Assembly (NCBI GenBank): GCA_002328035.1
Contig: DCVL01000046.1
Span: forward strand, 1-64,000
Length of the DNA stretch: 64,000 nucleotides
Source: Geobacter sp. UBA2189
Lineage (GTDB): Bacteria; Desulfobacterota; Desulfuromonadia; Geobacterales; Pseudopelobacteraceae
Direction of reading: 5' to 3'
The notes under the pieces were generated by a model, which ran no database searches, was not told the origin of the DNA, and saw only the letters and a program-made list of their open reading frames with translations. Below, piece by piece: positions 34,882 through 42,556 of the stretch. The number at the start of each line of letters is the position of its first letter. Within the stretch, counting starts at the first letter, position 1. The position numbers and the translations under genes were made by a program.

Positions 34882-35108
34882 ATCTGAGTAATCTGAAACC
34901 TGGTCAGCAGGGAAAAATTCTCAAACTTGAAAGCAGCATCGGCTCGATCCGCCGCCGTTTAATGGATATGGGGATAATACCGGGTGAGATAATTAAAGTG
35001 GAAAAGGTCGCTCCGATGGGAGATCCGATAGAAATAACTGTTAAAAGCTACAATCTCTCGCTACGTAAAAACGAGGCCAAAGGGATAGAGATAGAGGTAT
35101 TGCCATGA
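34878..35108 (+). CDS. feoA: ferrous iron transport protein A
   Basis: 76 aa, normal FeoA: LKPGQQGKIL, RRRLMDMGIIPGE, DPIEITVKSYNLSLRKNEAKGIEI. A small SH3-fold cytoplasmic protein needed for FeoB activity. AAAGGAG precedes the ATG, and the gene overlaps both neighbours by 4 bp. Confidence 0.93.
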   Translation: MNLSNLKPGQQGKILKLESSIGSIRRRLMDMGIIPGEIIKVEKVAPMGDPIEITVKSYNLSLRKNEAKGIEIEVLP

Positions 35109-37249
35109 GCAGCCAGGAAAAACCGCTTGTTGTCGCTGTTGCCGGAAACCCCAATGCCGGCAAATCCACACTCATCAATGCTATTGCAGGAAGTCGACTG
35201 CATGTTGGAAACTGGCCTGGTGTAACGGTTGAGAAAAAAGAGGCTCTTTTTGATTTCGAAGGGCGCAGTATCCGCATGGTCGATCTGCCTGGCTGTTACT
35301 CTCTCTCGCCCTACACTCAGGAAGAGATTATTACTCGTGATTATCTGGTTACTGAAAAACCGGATCTTATCATCAACGTAGTGGATGCAACAAACCTTGA
35401 ACGTAACCTTTATCTGAGCATACAACTGCTTGAGCTTGGCATTCCGATGATAATGGCTCTCAACATCTATGACGAGGCTGAGGCTAAAGGCTACAAGATC
35501 AACATAAAACAGATGGAAGAGACTTTGGGTATCTCGGTTATCCCTACATCTGCCACCAGAAAGACCGGGCTTGAACAACTGTTAAAGGCAGTTATTGCTG
35601 ACAAGCTTGTTTCACCCAGAACCCTCAACTACGGTGAGGATATCGAGACTGTTCTCACCGGATTGCGGAATCACATACAGCATGAACAGCAAGGGCTACT
35701 GGACAGATATCCTGAACGCTGGCTTATCCTGAAACTCCTGGAAGGGGACACTCTGATATTCAAGTCAACCAATATAGCTGTCGGTTCGTTACCTGCAGAA
35801 TTGTTCGACCATCTGTTACGCGCACATGGTGATGACATTGAGGGTCTCTTGGCCGATGTACGGTACGGCCTTTCGGCAGGCCTCAGCAGGGAGGTGCTTG
35901 AAAAACCTGAAAAACGTTCAATTGAAATAACCGAACGGATTGACCGGATAGTTCTGAACCGCTATCTGGGGATTCCCGTCTTTGCAGCAGCGATGTGGCT
36001 ACTGTTCAAGCTGACCTTTGATCTTTCATCCCCCTTTGGAGACTGGATTGACGGCACATTGAACGGCCCGATCAAGCGATGGTCTACAGCTATGCTAAGC
36101 GGCATCAATGCGCCAGACTGGACAATCTCACTAGTAAACGACGGAATTATCGCAGGTGTAGGCTCAGTCCTGGTCTTTACGCCGGTAATCTTTACCATCA
36201 TGTTCTTCATCACATTTTTGGAAGGTAGCGGTTACATGGCGCGAGCTGCCTTTGTAATGGATCGTGCCATGCACGTGATTGGCTTACATGGCAAGTCATT
36301 TATACCTATGCTACTCGGTTTTGGCTGCAACGTACCCAGCATCTATGCCACTCGCACCCTTGAAAACCAGAAGGACAAAGTCCTGACCGCCCTTCTGGTT
36401 CCACTCATGTCCTGCGGTGCCAGGCTTCCAGTCTACCTTTTGTTTGTCGGGATATTCTTCCCTGATAATTCCGGCACTGTAGTCTGGAGCCTCTACATCC
36501 TTGGGATGCTGCTGGCCGTTGTAATGGGATTTATCTTCAAAAAGACCCTTTTTAAAGGTGAATCACCTATGTTTATCATGGAGCTTCCACCATACAGGAT
36601 GCCCTCATTTACCAGCCTGATGCTGCACACATGGGAAAAGGGGAAGCATTTTCTGGTAAAGGCCGGTACCTACATCTTTGCTTTTTCAATACTTGTCTGG
36701 TTTATGCTTAACCTACCATGGGGCGTTGAGCATAAGCGAGACTCTTACCTAGGCAAGGCAGGAGCGGCGGTTGCCCCAATCTTCCAACCACTGGGATTCG
36801 GTACTTGGGAGGCATCATCCGCCCTGATTACCGGCGTTATAGCCAAGGAGATCGTTGTAGGCACCATGGGTGAGATCTACGCACCTAAAAAAGAGATTGA
36901 AAAGTCAGAACAACCGACTGTTGGACAGGATATCAAGGAGATTGTAGTTTCATTTGGTGGCGCAGTAAAATCTGCGGTCAGTACACTGCTTTATCTGCCG
37001 CAAAAAGAAGAGGCGGAAGAAGAACAGTCCGGCCTGAAAGAGGCGTTAAAGGCTCAGTTTACGGCTCTCTCCTCCTTCAGTTTTATGGCTTTTGTCCTGC
37101 TCTATATGCCCTGCATAGTGGTTATTGCAGCCATGCGCCAGGAGTTTGGCGGCTGGAAATGGCCAGCAGTGGCCGTTGCCTACTCGACTGTACTGGCTTG
37201 GGTTGTATCCCTTATAATATATCAAGGGGGCAGACTCTTGGGATTGTGA
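35105..37249 (+). CDS. feoB: ferrous iron transporter FeoB (system 1)
   Basis: 714 aa. N-terminal G domain with G1 GNPNAGKST (14-22), GVTVEKK, G3 DLPG and G4 NIYD, then a GDI-like helical region and a membrane domain with two Gate regions (GFGCNVPSIYATR and LMSCGARLPVY) that hold the conserved Cys. It imports Fe(II) across the inner membrane with GTP. A charged cytoplasmic insert lies near 590-640. It overlaps feoA (ATGA). Confidence 0.96.
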   Translation: MSSQEKPLVVAVAGNPNAGKSTLINAIAGSRLHVGNWPGVTVEKKEALFDFEGRSIRMVDLPGCYSLSPYTQEEIITRDYLVTEKPDLIINVVDATNLERNLYLSIQLLELGIPMIMALNIYDEAEAKGYKINIKQMEETLGISVIPTSATRKTGLEQLLKAVIADKLVSPRTLNYGEDIETVLTGLRNHIQHEQQGLLDRYPERWLILKLLEGDTLIFKSTNIAVGSLPAELFDHLLRAHGDDIEGLLADVRYGLSAGLSREVLEKPEKRSIEITERIDRIVLNRYLGIPVFAAAMWLLFKLTFDLSSPFGDWIDGTLNGPIKRWSTAMLSGINAPDWTISLVNDGIIAGVGSVLVFTPVIFTIMFFITFLEGSGYMARAAFVMDRAMHVIGLHGKSFIPMLLGFGCNVPSIYATRTLENQKDKVLTALLVPLMSCGARLPVYLLFVGIFFPDNSGTVVWSLYILGMLLAVVMGFIFKKTLFKGESPMFIMELPPYRMPSFTSLMLHTWEKGKHFLVKAGTYIFAFSILVWFMLNLPWGVEHKRDSYLGKAGAAVAPIFQPLGFGTWEASSALITGVIAKEIVVGTMGEIYAPKKEIEKSEQPTVGQDIKEIVVSFGGAVKSAVSTLLYLPQKEEAEEEQSGLKEALKAQFTALSSFSFMAFVLLYMPCIVVIAAMRQEFGGWKWPAVAVAYSTVLAWVVSLIIYQGGRLLGL

Positions 37250-37257
37250 GAAATACT

Positions 37258-37380
37258 ATGACAACAATTGACATTTTATTAATGTTTGCCATTGCTGGAG
37301 CAGCCCTGTGGATCCTCTACCGCTCGCTCTGGAAAAAAAGAGGGTGCAGCGGTAATTGCGGAAGAAGTTGTAACCGGTAA
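37258..37380 (+). CDS. FeoB-associated Cys-rich membrane protein
   Basis: 40 aa. One membrane helix (IDILLMFAIAGAALWILY) and a basic, Cys-rich tail (KKRGCSGNCGRSCNR), the pattern of FeoB-associated Cys-rich proteins that take the place of FeoC. It lies 8 bp after feoB. The last ~10 codons and the downstream terminator are duplicated at 59.4 kb. Confidence 0.8.
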   Translation: MTTIDILLMFAIAGAALWILYRSLWKKRGCSGNCGRSCNR

Positions 37381-37392
37381 AAAATCAAATAA

Positions 37393-37424
37393 CCAGCCAG
37401 CCACGCCAACGCACGGCAAGCCAG
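37393..37424 (+). repeat. GCCAGCC motif, copy B
   Basis: CCAGCCAGCCA at 37393-37403 and AGCCAG at 37419-37424. The second box is the left arm of the terminator that follows. It lies within the stretch duplicated at 59.4-59.5 kb. Confidence 0.45.
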
Positions 37425-37465
37425 AATAGATCCCTTTTAGGGGCGTTTTGGCTGTGCTGCTTTTT
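37411..37465 (+). terminator. intrinsic terminator of the feo operon
   Basis: gcac/gtgc, agcca/tggct and an inner tccct/agggg stem build one long interrupted hairpin (37411-37457), followed by TTTTT (37461-37465). A close copy lies at 59484-59530. Confidence 0.75.
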
Positions 37466-37508
37466 ATTCTAAATATCAGGGAGCAATGAAGCATCATCAC
37501 CATCAACA

Positions 37509-37789
37509 GCTACATACCTGGACGGAACCGTGTTCGGAATGATCGGCTGACTAAAGGACTCACTGACATCGCCCTGCTTTATGATTGTCTGACCGGTGTG
37601 TTGTACGGCCGCAACCTGAGCAACGAAACCTTGCGGCTTGTTAACCAGAACTTTGCCATTGCCACCTCCACCAACATCATCAGCATGCTGGCGGGTTCAT
37701 TTGTACTGATTGAGCCGGTTGCCAACCGTCCATATGCTGCATATCATCCATACCCTGGGTATAGTACGACTGCTGGATTATCACTCTAA
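37509..37789 (+). pseudogene. remnant of a heavy-metal P-type ATPase
   Basis: Two fragments in different frames: YLDGTVFGMIG (actuator/P-domain type text, ending in a stop) and then LTDIALLYDCL...LSNETLRLVNQNFAIATSTNI. The second matches the GTDIAL and LSRxTLRxIxQN blocks near the C-terminus of P1B ATPases. The conserved D-KTGT and GDGxND motifs are gone. It is a decayed metal pump in a metal-transport neighbourhood. Confidence 0.5.
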
Positions 37790-37805
37790 AGAGTCGTCAT
37801 AACAG

Positions 37806-37886
37806 TTTGGTATCAACAGTGCTTATCGACTGCGGGTTGTCTCCTCCTTCTGCGTAATCGTGTCAGGCCACGCTGTTGATACCAAA
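37806..37886. repeat. 14-bp inverted repeat upstream of hemP2
   Basis: tttggtatcaacag (37806-37819) and ctgttgataccaaa (37873-37886) pair perfectly around a 53-nt interior. The right arm ends 33 bp before the hemP2 ATG. It could be a leader RNA closed by a long stem, or the ends of a small mobile element. No T-tract follows, so it is not a standard terminator. Confidence 0.55.
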
Positions 37887-37918
37887 TATCAAAATCATCG
37901 TGACAGGAGATTTTTTTT

Positions 37919-38107
37919 ATGCTACAAGAACAAAAAATGAAATCTGTAAAATCATCTGCATTACAGTTTGACAGACTTGCTTCCTTATCAAAAACAGTGT
38001 CAAGCAGTAATCTTTTAGGAAATAGCAAGATGATAATTATCAAACATTCCGGCGAAGAATACCGGCTTAGTATTACCAATAAGGACAAGCTGATCCTTAC
38101 CAAATAA
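37919..38107 (+). CDS. hemP: hemin uptake protein HemP, copy 2
   Basis: 62 aa. A polar N-half, then SSNLLGNSKMIIIKHSGEEY and RLSITNKDKLILTK, the full HemP signature. AGGAGA precedes the ATG. It stands before tonB-exbB-exbD and in the same region as two TonB-dependent receptors, consistent with heme acquisition. Paralogous to the 41-aa protein at 33517. Confidence 0.85.
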   Translation: MLQEQKMKSVKSSALQFDRLASLSKTVSSSNLLGNSKMIIIKHSGEEYRLSITNKDKLILTK

Positions 38108-38124
38108 ACAACGCAGTCTGTCAA

Positions 38125-38173
38125 GCCAGCCATTCCTGCCCCTATCCTTCATACAGGGACACAAAGCCAGCCA
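38125..38173 (+). repeat. GCCAGCC motif, copy C
   Basis: GCCAGCCA at 38125-38132 and again at 38166-38173, between hemP2 and tonB. Confidence 0.5.
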
Positions 38174-38240
38174 ATCTGATCTTATCTGCTGATTTTTTGA
38201 GCAATTTTTTTAACTTCAATATGTTACTGGATGTATTGCT

Positions 38241-38945
38241 ATGAACCGTTACCTGTATCCATATGGGATTTCCATTGGACTTCATGCCTTCGTCTTTATG
38301 GTGGTAGCACTGATCGCAAATCGTCAGCATCTGACTCCGCCGATATTGATAGACTTTACCGTTTCTTCGGCTCACGCATTGGTAGAGCAGCAGACAGCGA
38401 CACCGGCTAAACCCAAGCCGAAATCTGCGCCTAGGCCCCAGCCTCTTGCCAACACGCCTCCATTGCCGCAACCGGCGCCTGTTGCGCAAGTGCATGAAGA
38501 AAACTTACAGAACATCTCTGAGGTTGCGGTTGCCAAAACAACACGGGAGGCGTCGGCACATCCCGTCTCTTCAGCCCCACCCTCCAGCAGACCTGCTGAA
38601 GGCGTAAAATCTGCTGCAAACAACCAGTCATCAGGTGCCAGTGAGAAAGTGGATGAACAGGCTCGTGCCAAATACGTTAAAGAACAGTTCAGCTATATCC
38701 GCGACAAAATAGCCTCCCATGTGCGCTATCCGCGACATGCCCGCCGGATGGGCTGGAGCGGTGCAGTACAGGTATCATTCATCATTGAAGAACATGGCGG
38801 GGTAACTGAAGTCCGGATCGTACGGGGTTCACAGGTTGGCATGCTTGACGATGAAGCACTCGACTCGGTTAAACGCAGCGCCCCCTTCCCCCGTCCGCCG
38901 GTGCGGGCACGCATCATCATTCCGGTTGAATTTGTATTGGGCTGA
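38241..38945 (+). CDS. tonB: TonB family energy transducer
   Basis: 234 aa. One N-terminal membrane anchor (GLHAFVFMVVALIA), a Pro/Ala-rich periplasmic spacer (about 55-130) and a TonB C-terminal domain (about 150-234: YPRHARRMGWSGAVQVSF, IVRGSQVGMLDDEAL, IIPVEFVLG). It transmits proton-motive force from ExbB/ExbD to outer-membrane receptors. exbB and exbD lie 1 kb downstream and two receptors at 51-56 kb. Confidence 0.92.
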   Translation: MNRYLYPYGISIGLHAFVFMVVALIANRQHLTPPILIDFTVSSAHALVEQQTATPAKPKPKSAPRPQPLANTPPLPQPAPVAQVHEENLQNISEVAVAKTTREASAHPVSSAPPSSRPAEGVKSAANNQSSGASEKVDEQARAKYVKEQFSYIRDKIASHVRYPRHARRMGWSGAVQVSFIIEEHGGVTEVRIVRGSQVGMLDDEALDSVKRSAPFPRPPVRARIIIPVEFVLG

Positions 38946-38968
38946 TATCCAACATAAAGGTGAATTGT

Positions 38969-39016
38969 ATGCAGAAAAAACAACCGTGTGCTTCGGCAAC
39001 CGAATTTGATCATTAG
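38969..39016 (+). pseudogene. N-terminus of the CDF transporter cut by TAG
   Basis: From the ATG at 38969 (AAAGGTG upstream) the frame reads MQKKQPCASATEFDH and then TAG (39014-39016). It continues in the same frame as FGQTAQNPMERHMIVIT into the CDF protein. DmeF-type CDF proteins have an H-x-H-x-F...ER segment here, so the TAG interrupts conserved sequence. Confidence 0.6.
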
Positions 39017-39040
39017 TTTGGTCAGACTGCTCAAAACCCG

Positions 39041-39910
39041 ATGGAACGCCATATGATCGTCATTACGCTGGTCACAGCAGTTGTCATGGTGCTTGAGATT
39101 GTTGCCGGTAAACTTACCGGTTCCATGGCTGTCTACAGTGATGGTATCCATATGGGTACCCACGTGCTGGCGCTGGGACTGGCAGCGGTAGCATATATCT
39201 TTTCCCGTAAGCAGGCCAACAACAGAAACTACAGTTTTGGCAGTGGCAAATCAGGTGTTTTGGCAGGTTTTACCAGCGCCATTATTCTGGGAATATCGGC
39301 CTGCATGTTATTGTTCGATGCCATTGAACGTCTGATAAATCCCAAGCCGATCGCATATATTGAGGCACTGCTCGTAGCCCTATTGGGTCTGGCGGTAAAC
39401 GGCGCTTCTGCCGCCGCACTTCATTTGGGCGCTCATCACCAACATCAACACAACGGTGACAGCCCTTGTGAGCATCACCGCGACCACAACTACAGGGCGG
39501 CCTTCATACATGTAATTACTGATGCAATTACGTCTGTTGGAGCAATCATCGCACTTTTTGCTGCATGGAAATGGGGCTGGAGCTGGCTTGATCCCTCAAT
39601 TGCATTGATAGCATCCGCGTTGATTGCCGTCTGGGCCAGAAGTCTCATGCGTGACACCGGCAATATCCTACTGGATCGGGAAGCGCCACAAGCTGCACGT
39701 GAAAAGATTATCAACGCCCTTGAGTCAGATGGCGACACCCAGGTGATAGACCTGCATGTCTGGTCCGTGGGATCAGGCGTCTACACCTTGGTTGCCGCTG
39801 TTGTTACCCATTTTGAGCGCAAACCAGATGAGTACAAAGAACTGCTGCCTGAGGGAATTAACATTTACCACCCTATTATAGAGGTACGGCACTGCCGCAG
39901 TTGTGCCTGA
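39041..39910 (+). CDS. CDF-family divalent cation exporter (DmeF-like)
   Basis: 289 aa from the first ATG after an in-frame amber codon. Six membrane segments, metal-site residues in SDGIHMGTH (helix 2) and HVITDA (helix 5), a His-rich loop (HHQHQH, HHRDH) between helices 4 and 5, and a cytoplasmic C-domain ending HCRSC. The closest type is DmeF (Co/Ni/Zn efflux). No ribosome site is clear at 39041. It lies between tonB and exbB. It may work as an N-terminally shortened protein, by readthrough, or not at all. Confidence 0.75.
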   Translation: MERHMIVITLVTAVVMVLEIVAGKLTGSMAVYSDGIHMGTHVLALGLAAVAYIFSRKQANNRNYSFGSGKSGVLAGFTSAIILGISACMLLFDAIERLINPKPIAYIEALLVALLGLAVNGASAAALHLGAHHQHQHNGDSPCEHHRDHNYRAAFIHVITDAITSVGAIIALFAAWKWGWSWLDPSIALIASALIAVWARSLMRDTGNILLDREAPQAAREKIINALESDGDTQVIDLHVWSVGSGVYTLVAAVVTHFERKPDEYKELLPEGINIYHPIIEVRHCRSCA

Positions 39911-39955
39911 TACCCGCACAGACAAGAATACAAAGTACAAAGGAGCAATAAAAAC

Positions 39956-40396
39956 ATGCAGATGGATTGGCTTTCAGGAACCATTGACTACGGCATCATC
40001 GGTCTGCTGGTGGTGTTAAGCGTCGTTGTCGTAGCTGTTTTTCTGGAACGGTTCAGCTTTTACCGTTCCGTAAAAATCGCTTCATTTCATGATCTTAAAT
40101 CCCTTGAACTGGTACTGACCCATAAACTTCTAGTCATCGCCTCGGTGGGTAGCAACGCCCCCTATATCGGCTTGCTGGGAACCGTATTGGGGATCATGCT
40201 TACCTTTTATAACATGGGGCAGGATACAAGCATGGATACTGGCAAGATCATGACTGGCCTGGCGCTGGCGCTGAAGGCAACCGCCGTGGGTCTGGTTGTA
40301 GCGTTGGTGTCGGTGGTGCTGTACAACACCCTGCTGCGTAGGGTTAAGGTATTAATGCTTGAATGGGAGATTGCCAATGGACGAAAAACCGTTTGA
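39956..40396 (+). CDS. exbB: ExbB/TolQ/MotA-family proton channel protein
   Basis: 146 aa, shorter than E. coli ExbB. Three membrane segments, with the family block GSNAPYIGLLGTVLGIMLTF and LALALKATAVGLVVAL. It powers TonB together with ExbD. AAAGGAG lies upstream. The exbD start lies 20 bp inside its 3' end. Confidence 0.9.
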   Translation: MQMDWLSGTIDYGIIGLLVVLSVVVVAVFLERFSFYRSVKIASFHDLKSLELVLTHKLLVIASVGSNAPYIGLLGTVLGIMLTFYNMGQDTSMDTGKIMTGLALALKATAVGLVVALVSVVLYNTLLRRVKVLMLEWEIANGRKTV

Positions 40397-40763
40397 AAGT
40401 ATGAATGTCATACCGTTTGTGGATATCATGCTTGTGCTTTTAACCATTGTGCTGACCACCTCTAGCTTTATTGCCACCGGCAGGATACCGGTCAACCTGC
40501 CCCAGGCATCCAAAAGTGCAGCAGAAAACCAGAAGACCCAACTGATTGAACTGGGGCCGGATGGTGAGATCTTCTATAATGGCAAAGGAGCAACAACAGA
40601 ATCGCTGAAGGCAGTACTGCAACCATTAAACAGAGACATGCCGTTCATGGTTCGGGCAGACCGTAATCTGCCACTGCAAAAATTCATTGATGTGATTGAT
40701 CTGCTAAAACAGTTGCAGTTCACCAAGGTAGCCGTACAGACGGAAACAAAAAATAACAAATAA
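40377..40763 (+). CDS. exbD: ExbD/TolR biopolymer transport protein
   Basis: 128 aa from the ATG at 40377 (GGGAG seven bases upstream). N-terminal MNVIPFVDIMLVLLTIVLTT with the conserved Asp of the single membrane helix, then a periplasmic domain ending TKVAVQTE. It completes the ExbB-ExbD motor for TonB. Confidence 0.93.
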   Translation: MDEKPFESMNVIPFVDIMLVLLTIVLTTSSFIATGRIPVNLPQASKSAAENQKTQLIELGPDGEIFYNGKGATTESLKAVLQPLNRDMPFMVRADRNLPLQKFIDVIDLLKQLQFTKVAVQTETKNNK

Positions 40764-40779
40764 TACAGGAGGGATAGAG

Positions 40780-41592
40780 ATGAATATCGGAAGTAATTTA
40801 AGAAGAATAACGGCACTGCTGGCAGCAGCCATTTTACTGCCCAGCTTTGCTTCTGCACACACTCTCTGGGTCAATGCAAGCGACTATGCCCCCAACTATA
40901 CCAAGAAAATGGGAGCCCGCACAAAAAGCTATATCGGTTTTGGGCACCGCTACCCGGTTGATGACTTTATGTCTGCTGATCGTTTAAGCGAGTACGCCCT
41001 GATCAGTAACGGCTCAAAAAGCGCTATAACTCCTGCTGCTGCAGGCTTCATGGAATCTGAATTACGCTTAAAACAGCCGGGCTTTTATCAGATAGCCGTT
41101 GCAGGCAAGCCCGGTTTTGTCACCATGTACCAGGAAAACGGTTCCACCCAACGCAAAATGGTACCTAAAACCGGCCTTAAAGATGTACAAATGAGTAAAT
41201 ATTTTGAGTTTTATGCCAAAAGCCTGATTGTGGCCGGTGAACCTGCAGGAAATGACTTTCTGACCCCGGTGGGTCACCGCCTTGAGATCATTCCACTTCA
41301 AAATCCCCGTACCCTGAAAGGTGACGGCAGCAGCTCAATCCAGCTTAAACTGCTCTTTAACGGCCAACCCTTATCAAACAGCACCATCTACGCCATGTAC
41401 AGCGGCTATGCTTCAAAAGAAAGCTATCCCTATGAAGTGAAAACCGATCAAAACGGCATTACCACCCTCAAACTGACCCATCGTGGACCGTGGCTGATCA
41501 AGGCCAACCACACCCTGCCCGCTCCCAAAGAGATGCAGGACAAGTGCGATATTCTTGATTACACGGCAACCTTTACCTTTGAGGCGATCTGA
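40780..41592 (+). CDS. DUF4198 periplasmic protein
   Basis: 270 aa. Signal peptide ends FASA|HTLWVN. The mature His at the cleavage site and HTLWVNASDY are typical of DUF4198 proteins, which accompany cobalt/nickel uptake and TonB loci. Beta-sandwich domains follow. It lies 16 bp after exbD with GGAGGG upstream, so it probably belongs to the same transcript. A metal-binding periplasmic role is inferred. Confidence 0.8.
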   Translation: MNIGSNLRRITALLAAAILLPSFASAHTLWVNASDYAPNYTKKMGARTKSYIGFGHRYPVDDFMSADRLSEYALISNGSKSAITPAAAGFMESELRLKQPGFYQIAVAGKPGFVTMYQENGSTQRKMVPKTGLKDVQMSKYFEFYAKSLIVAGEPAGNDFLTPVGHRLEIIPLQNPRTLKGDGSSSIQLKLLFNGQPLSNSTIYAMYSGYASKESYPYEVKTDQNGITTLKLTHRGPWLIKANHTLPAPKEMQDKCDILDYTATFTFEAI

Positions 41593-41599
41593 CCCCTTC

Positions 41600-41635
41600 A
41601 TCCGGGTATCTGTACAGCAATACAGATACCCGGAT
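41600..41635 (+). terminator. terminator of the exbBD-DUF4198 operon
   Basis: A 15-bp perfect stem (41600-41614 with 41621-41635) around a 6-nt loop. The downstream stretch is AT-rich with interrupted Ts, so termination is likely but the T-tract is imperfect. Confidence 0.65.
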
Positions 41636-41639
41636 ATCA

Positions 41640-41965
41640 ATAATCTTTAATCTTTTCAAGAAGTAACACGCGACAATACTCCTCCCCCACGTAATCTTGT
41701 TCAGCTGAATACCCACCCTTAAAAAATCAATAAATCGGTTCCGCTTTTGGCTGCTCGTTCGTCATAGCTTGTAGATGAACACAATCAAGCAGCTTAGTTC
41801 TCCTCAGGAGTACGTAGTAACCAGTTTTTTAGTGCCGGTATCAAATACAGCATTGCCTATAAAACTGATTTTGAGAAGTAACACCCATTCAAGGTAGCCA
41901 GCCCCAAAGCCCGACAGCTGGCACTACTCTACTGCACTACATTTTAAACACAAAGGTATCAACCT
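41640..41965. other. intergenic stretch with motif copy D
   Basis: No gene seen. It holds a single GCCAGCC (41897-41903) followed by its inverse gctggc. The minus strand has a short readable piece (YVLLRRTKLLDCVHLQ...) that I cannot assign; it may be transposase debris. Confidence 0.3.
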
Positions 41966-42079
41966 TGATGCATTCGCAAATTCTCGTTGTCATCCCCGAA
42001 TGTCTTTATCGGGGATCCATAATTTCATCAGCTTACAAACTGGGCTCCCAATCAGAATCGCTTCGGGAATGACAGCTTA
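41966..42079. repeat. dispersed palindromic repeat, copy 2
   Basis: Same element as 31682-31806: gatgcattcgcaaattct, tgtcatcccc-gaatgtctttatcgggga, cataatttca, then gggaatgacag. The right end is more degenerate than in copy 1. Confidence 0.6.
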
Positions 42080-42176
42080 CCAACCGCTATGTCGGTTCCC
42101 GTGCAGCTGATCAGCAAAACAGCTTTAACACCGACGTTGTAACCGCTGTTTTCTTCCCCTTGCTGGTACTATTCTG

Positions 42177-42371
42177 TCTTTTTGCAACAGACTGGCGCTG
42201 GTTATTTTGCTGGTTTTTATGGGAGCGATACTGATTCAGTCCTCACTCCTCTTAACAAACAGGTCAAAGGGCCAATACGCGGCACACCAGGCAGCCCTGG
42301 GCCGGATGAATGCCGTATATGCGGGGTATCCAGGTCGTCAAGATATTCAGTCGCTCCACCAACGTCTTTGA
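42177..42371 (+). pseudogene. C-terminal remnant of an unknown membrane protein
   Basis: The frame ending at TGA 42369-42371 reads as one membrane helix (RLALVILLVFMGAILI) followed by a polar helix (RSKGQYAAHQAALGRMNAVYAGYPGRQDI). No start codon or ribosome site fits, so it looks like the tail of a lost gene. The adjacent DUF4198 gene would suit a cobalt/nickel permease part, but this is a guess. Confidence 0.3.
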
Positions 42372-42424
42372 ACGTCTGAAGTTCGATAGACGCCCGACAA
42401 AAACAAGTGATAATAAATTGCATC

Positions 42425-42450
42425 TTCACAATTGTTCACAATCTCTTCAT
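42425..42450 (+). promoter_or_regulatory. TTCACA direct repeats upstream of macA
   Basis: TTCACA at 42425 and 42435, and TTCAT at 42446, are spaced 10-11 bp on one face of the helix, as in sites for OmpR-family response regulators. They lie about 110 bp before the macA start. No regulator gene is adjacent. Confidence 0.35.
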
Positions 42451-42556
42451 GGGATGTTCGCATTATGGTGTTACATAGTGCCTCTCTCAATAAGCCTACA
42501 TAAGGCTTTTGCTACATTCCACATCTCAAGACGTAGTAAGTTTAAGGATAGCTATC

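Noticed and set aside
37486..37542. Short His-rich open frame (MKHHHHQQLH...)
   Set aside because: 18 codons, without a ribosome site at the right distance, and it overlaps the P-type ATPase remnant in another frame.
37806..37886. Inverted repeat as phage attachment site or IS ends
   Set aside because: No integrase or transposase reading frame lies between or beside the arms, and the interior is only 53 nt.
42182..42379. Open frame of 65 codons in the 42-kb gap
   Set aside because: Gly/Pro/Thr-rich translation without family character. A different frame over the same DNA (42177-42371) reads as a membrane helix plus polar helix and is preferred.
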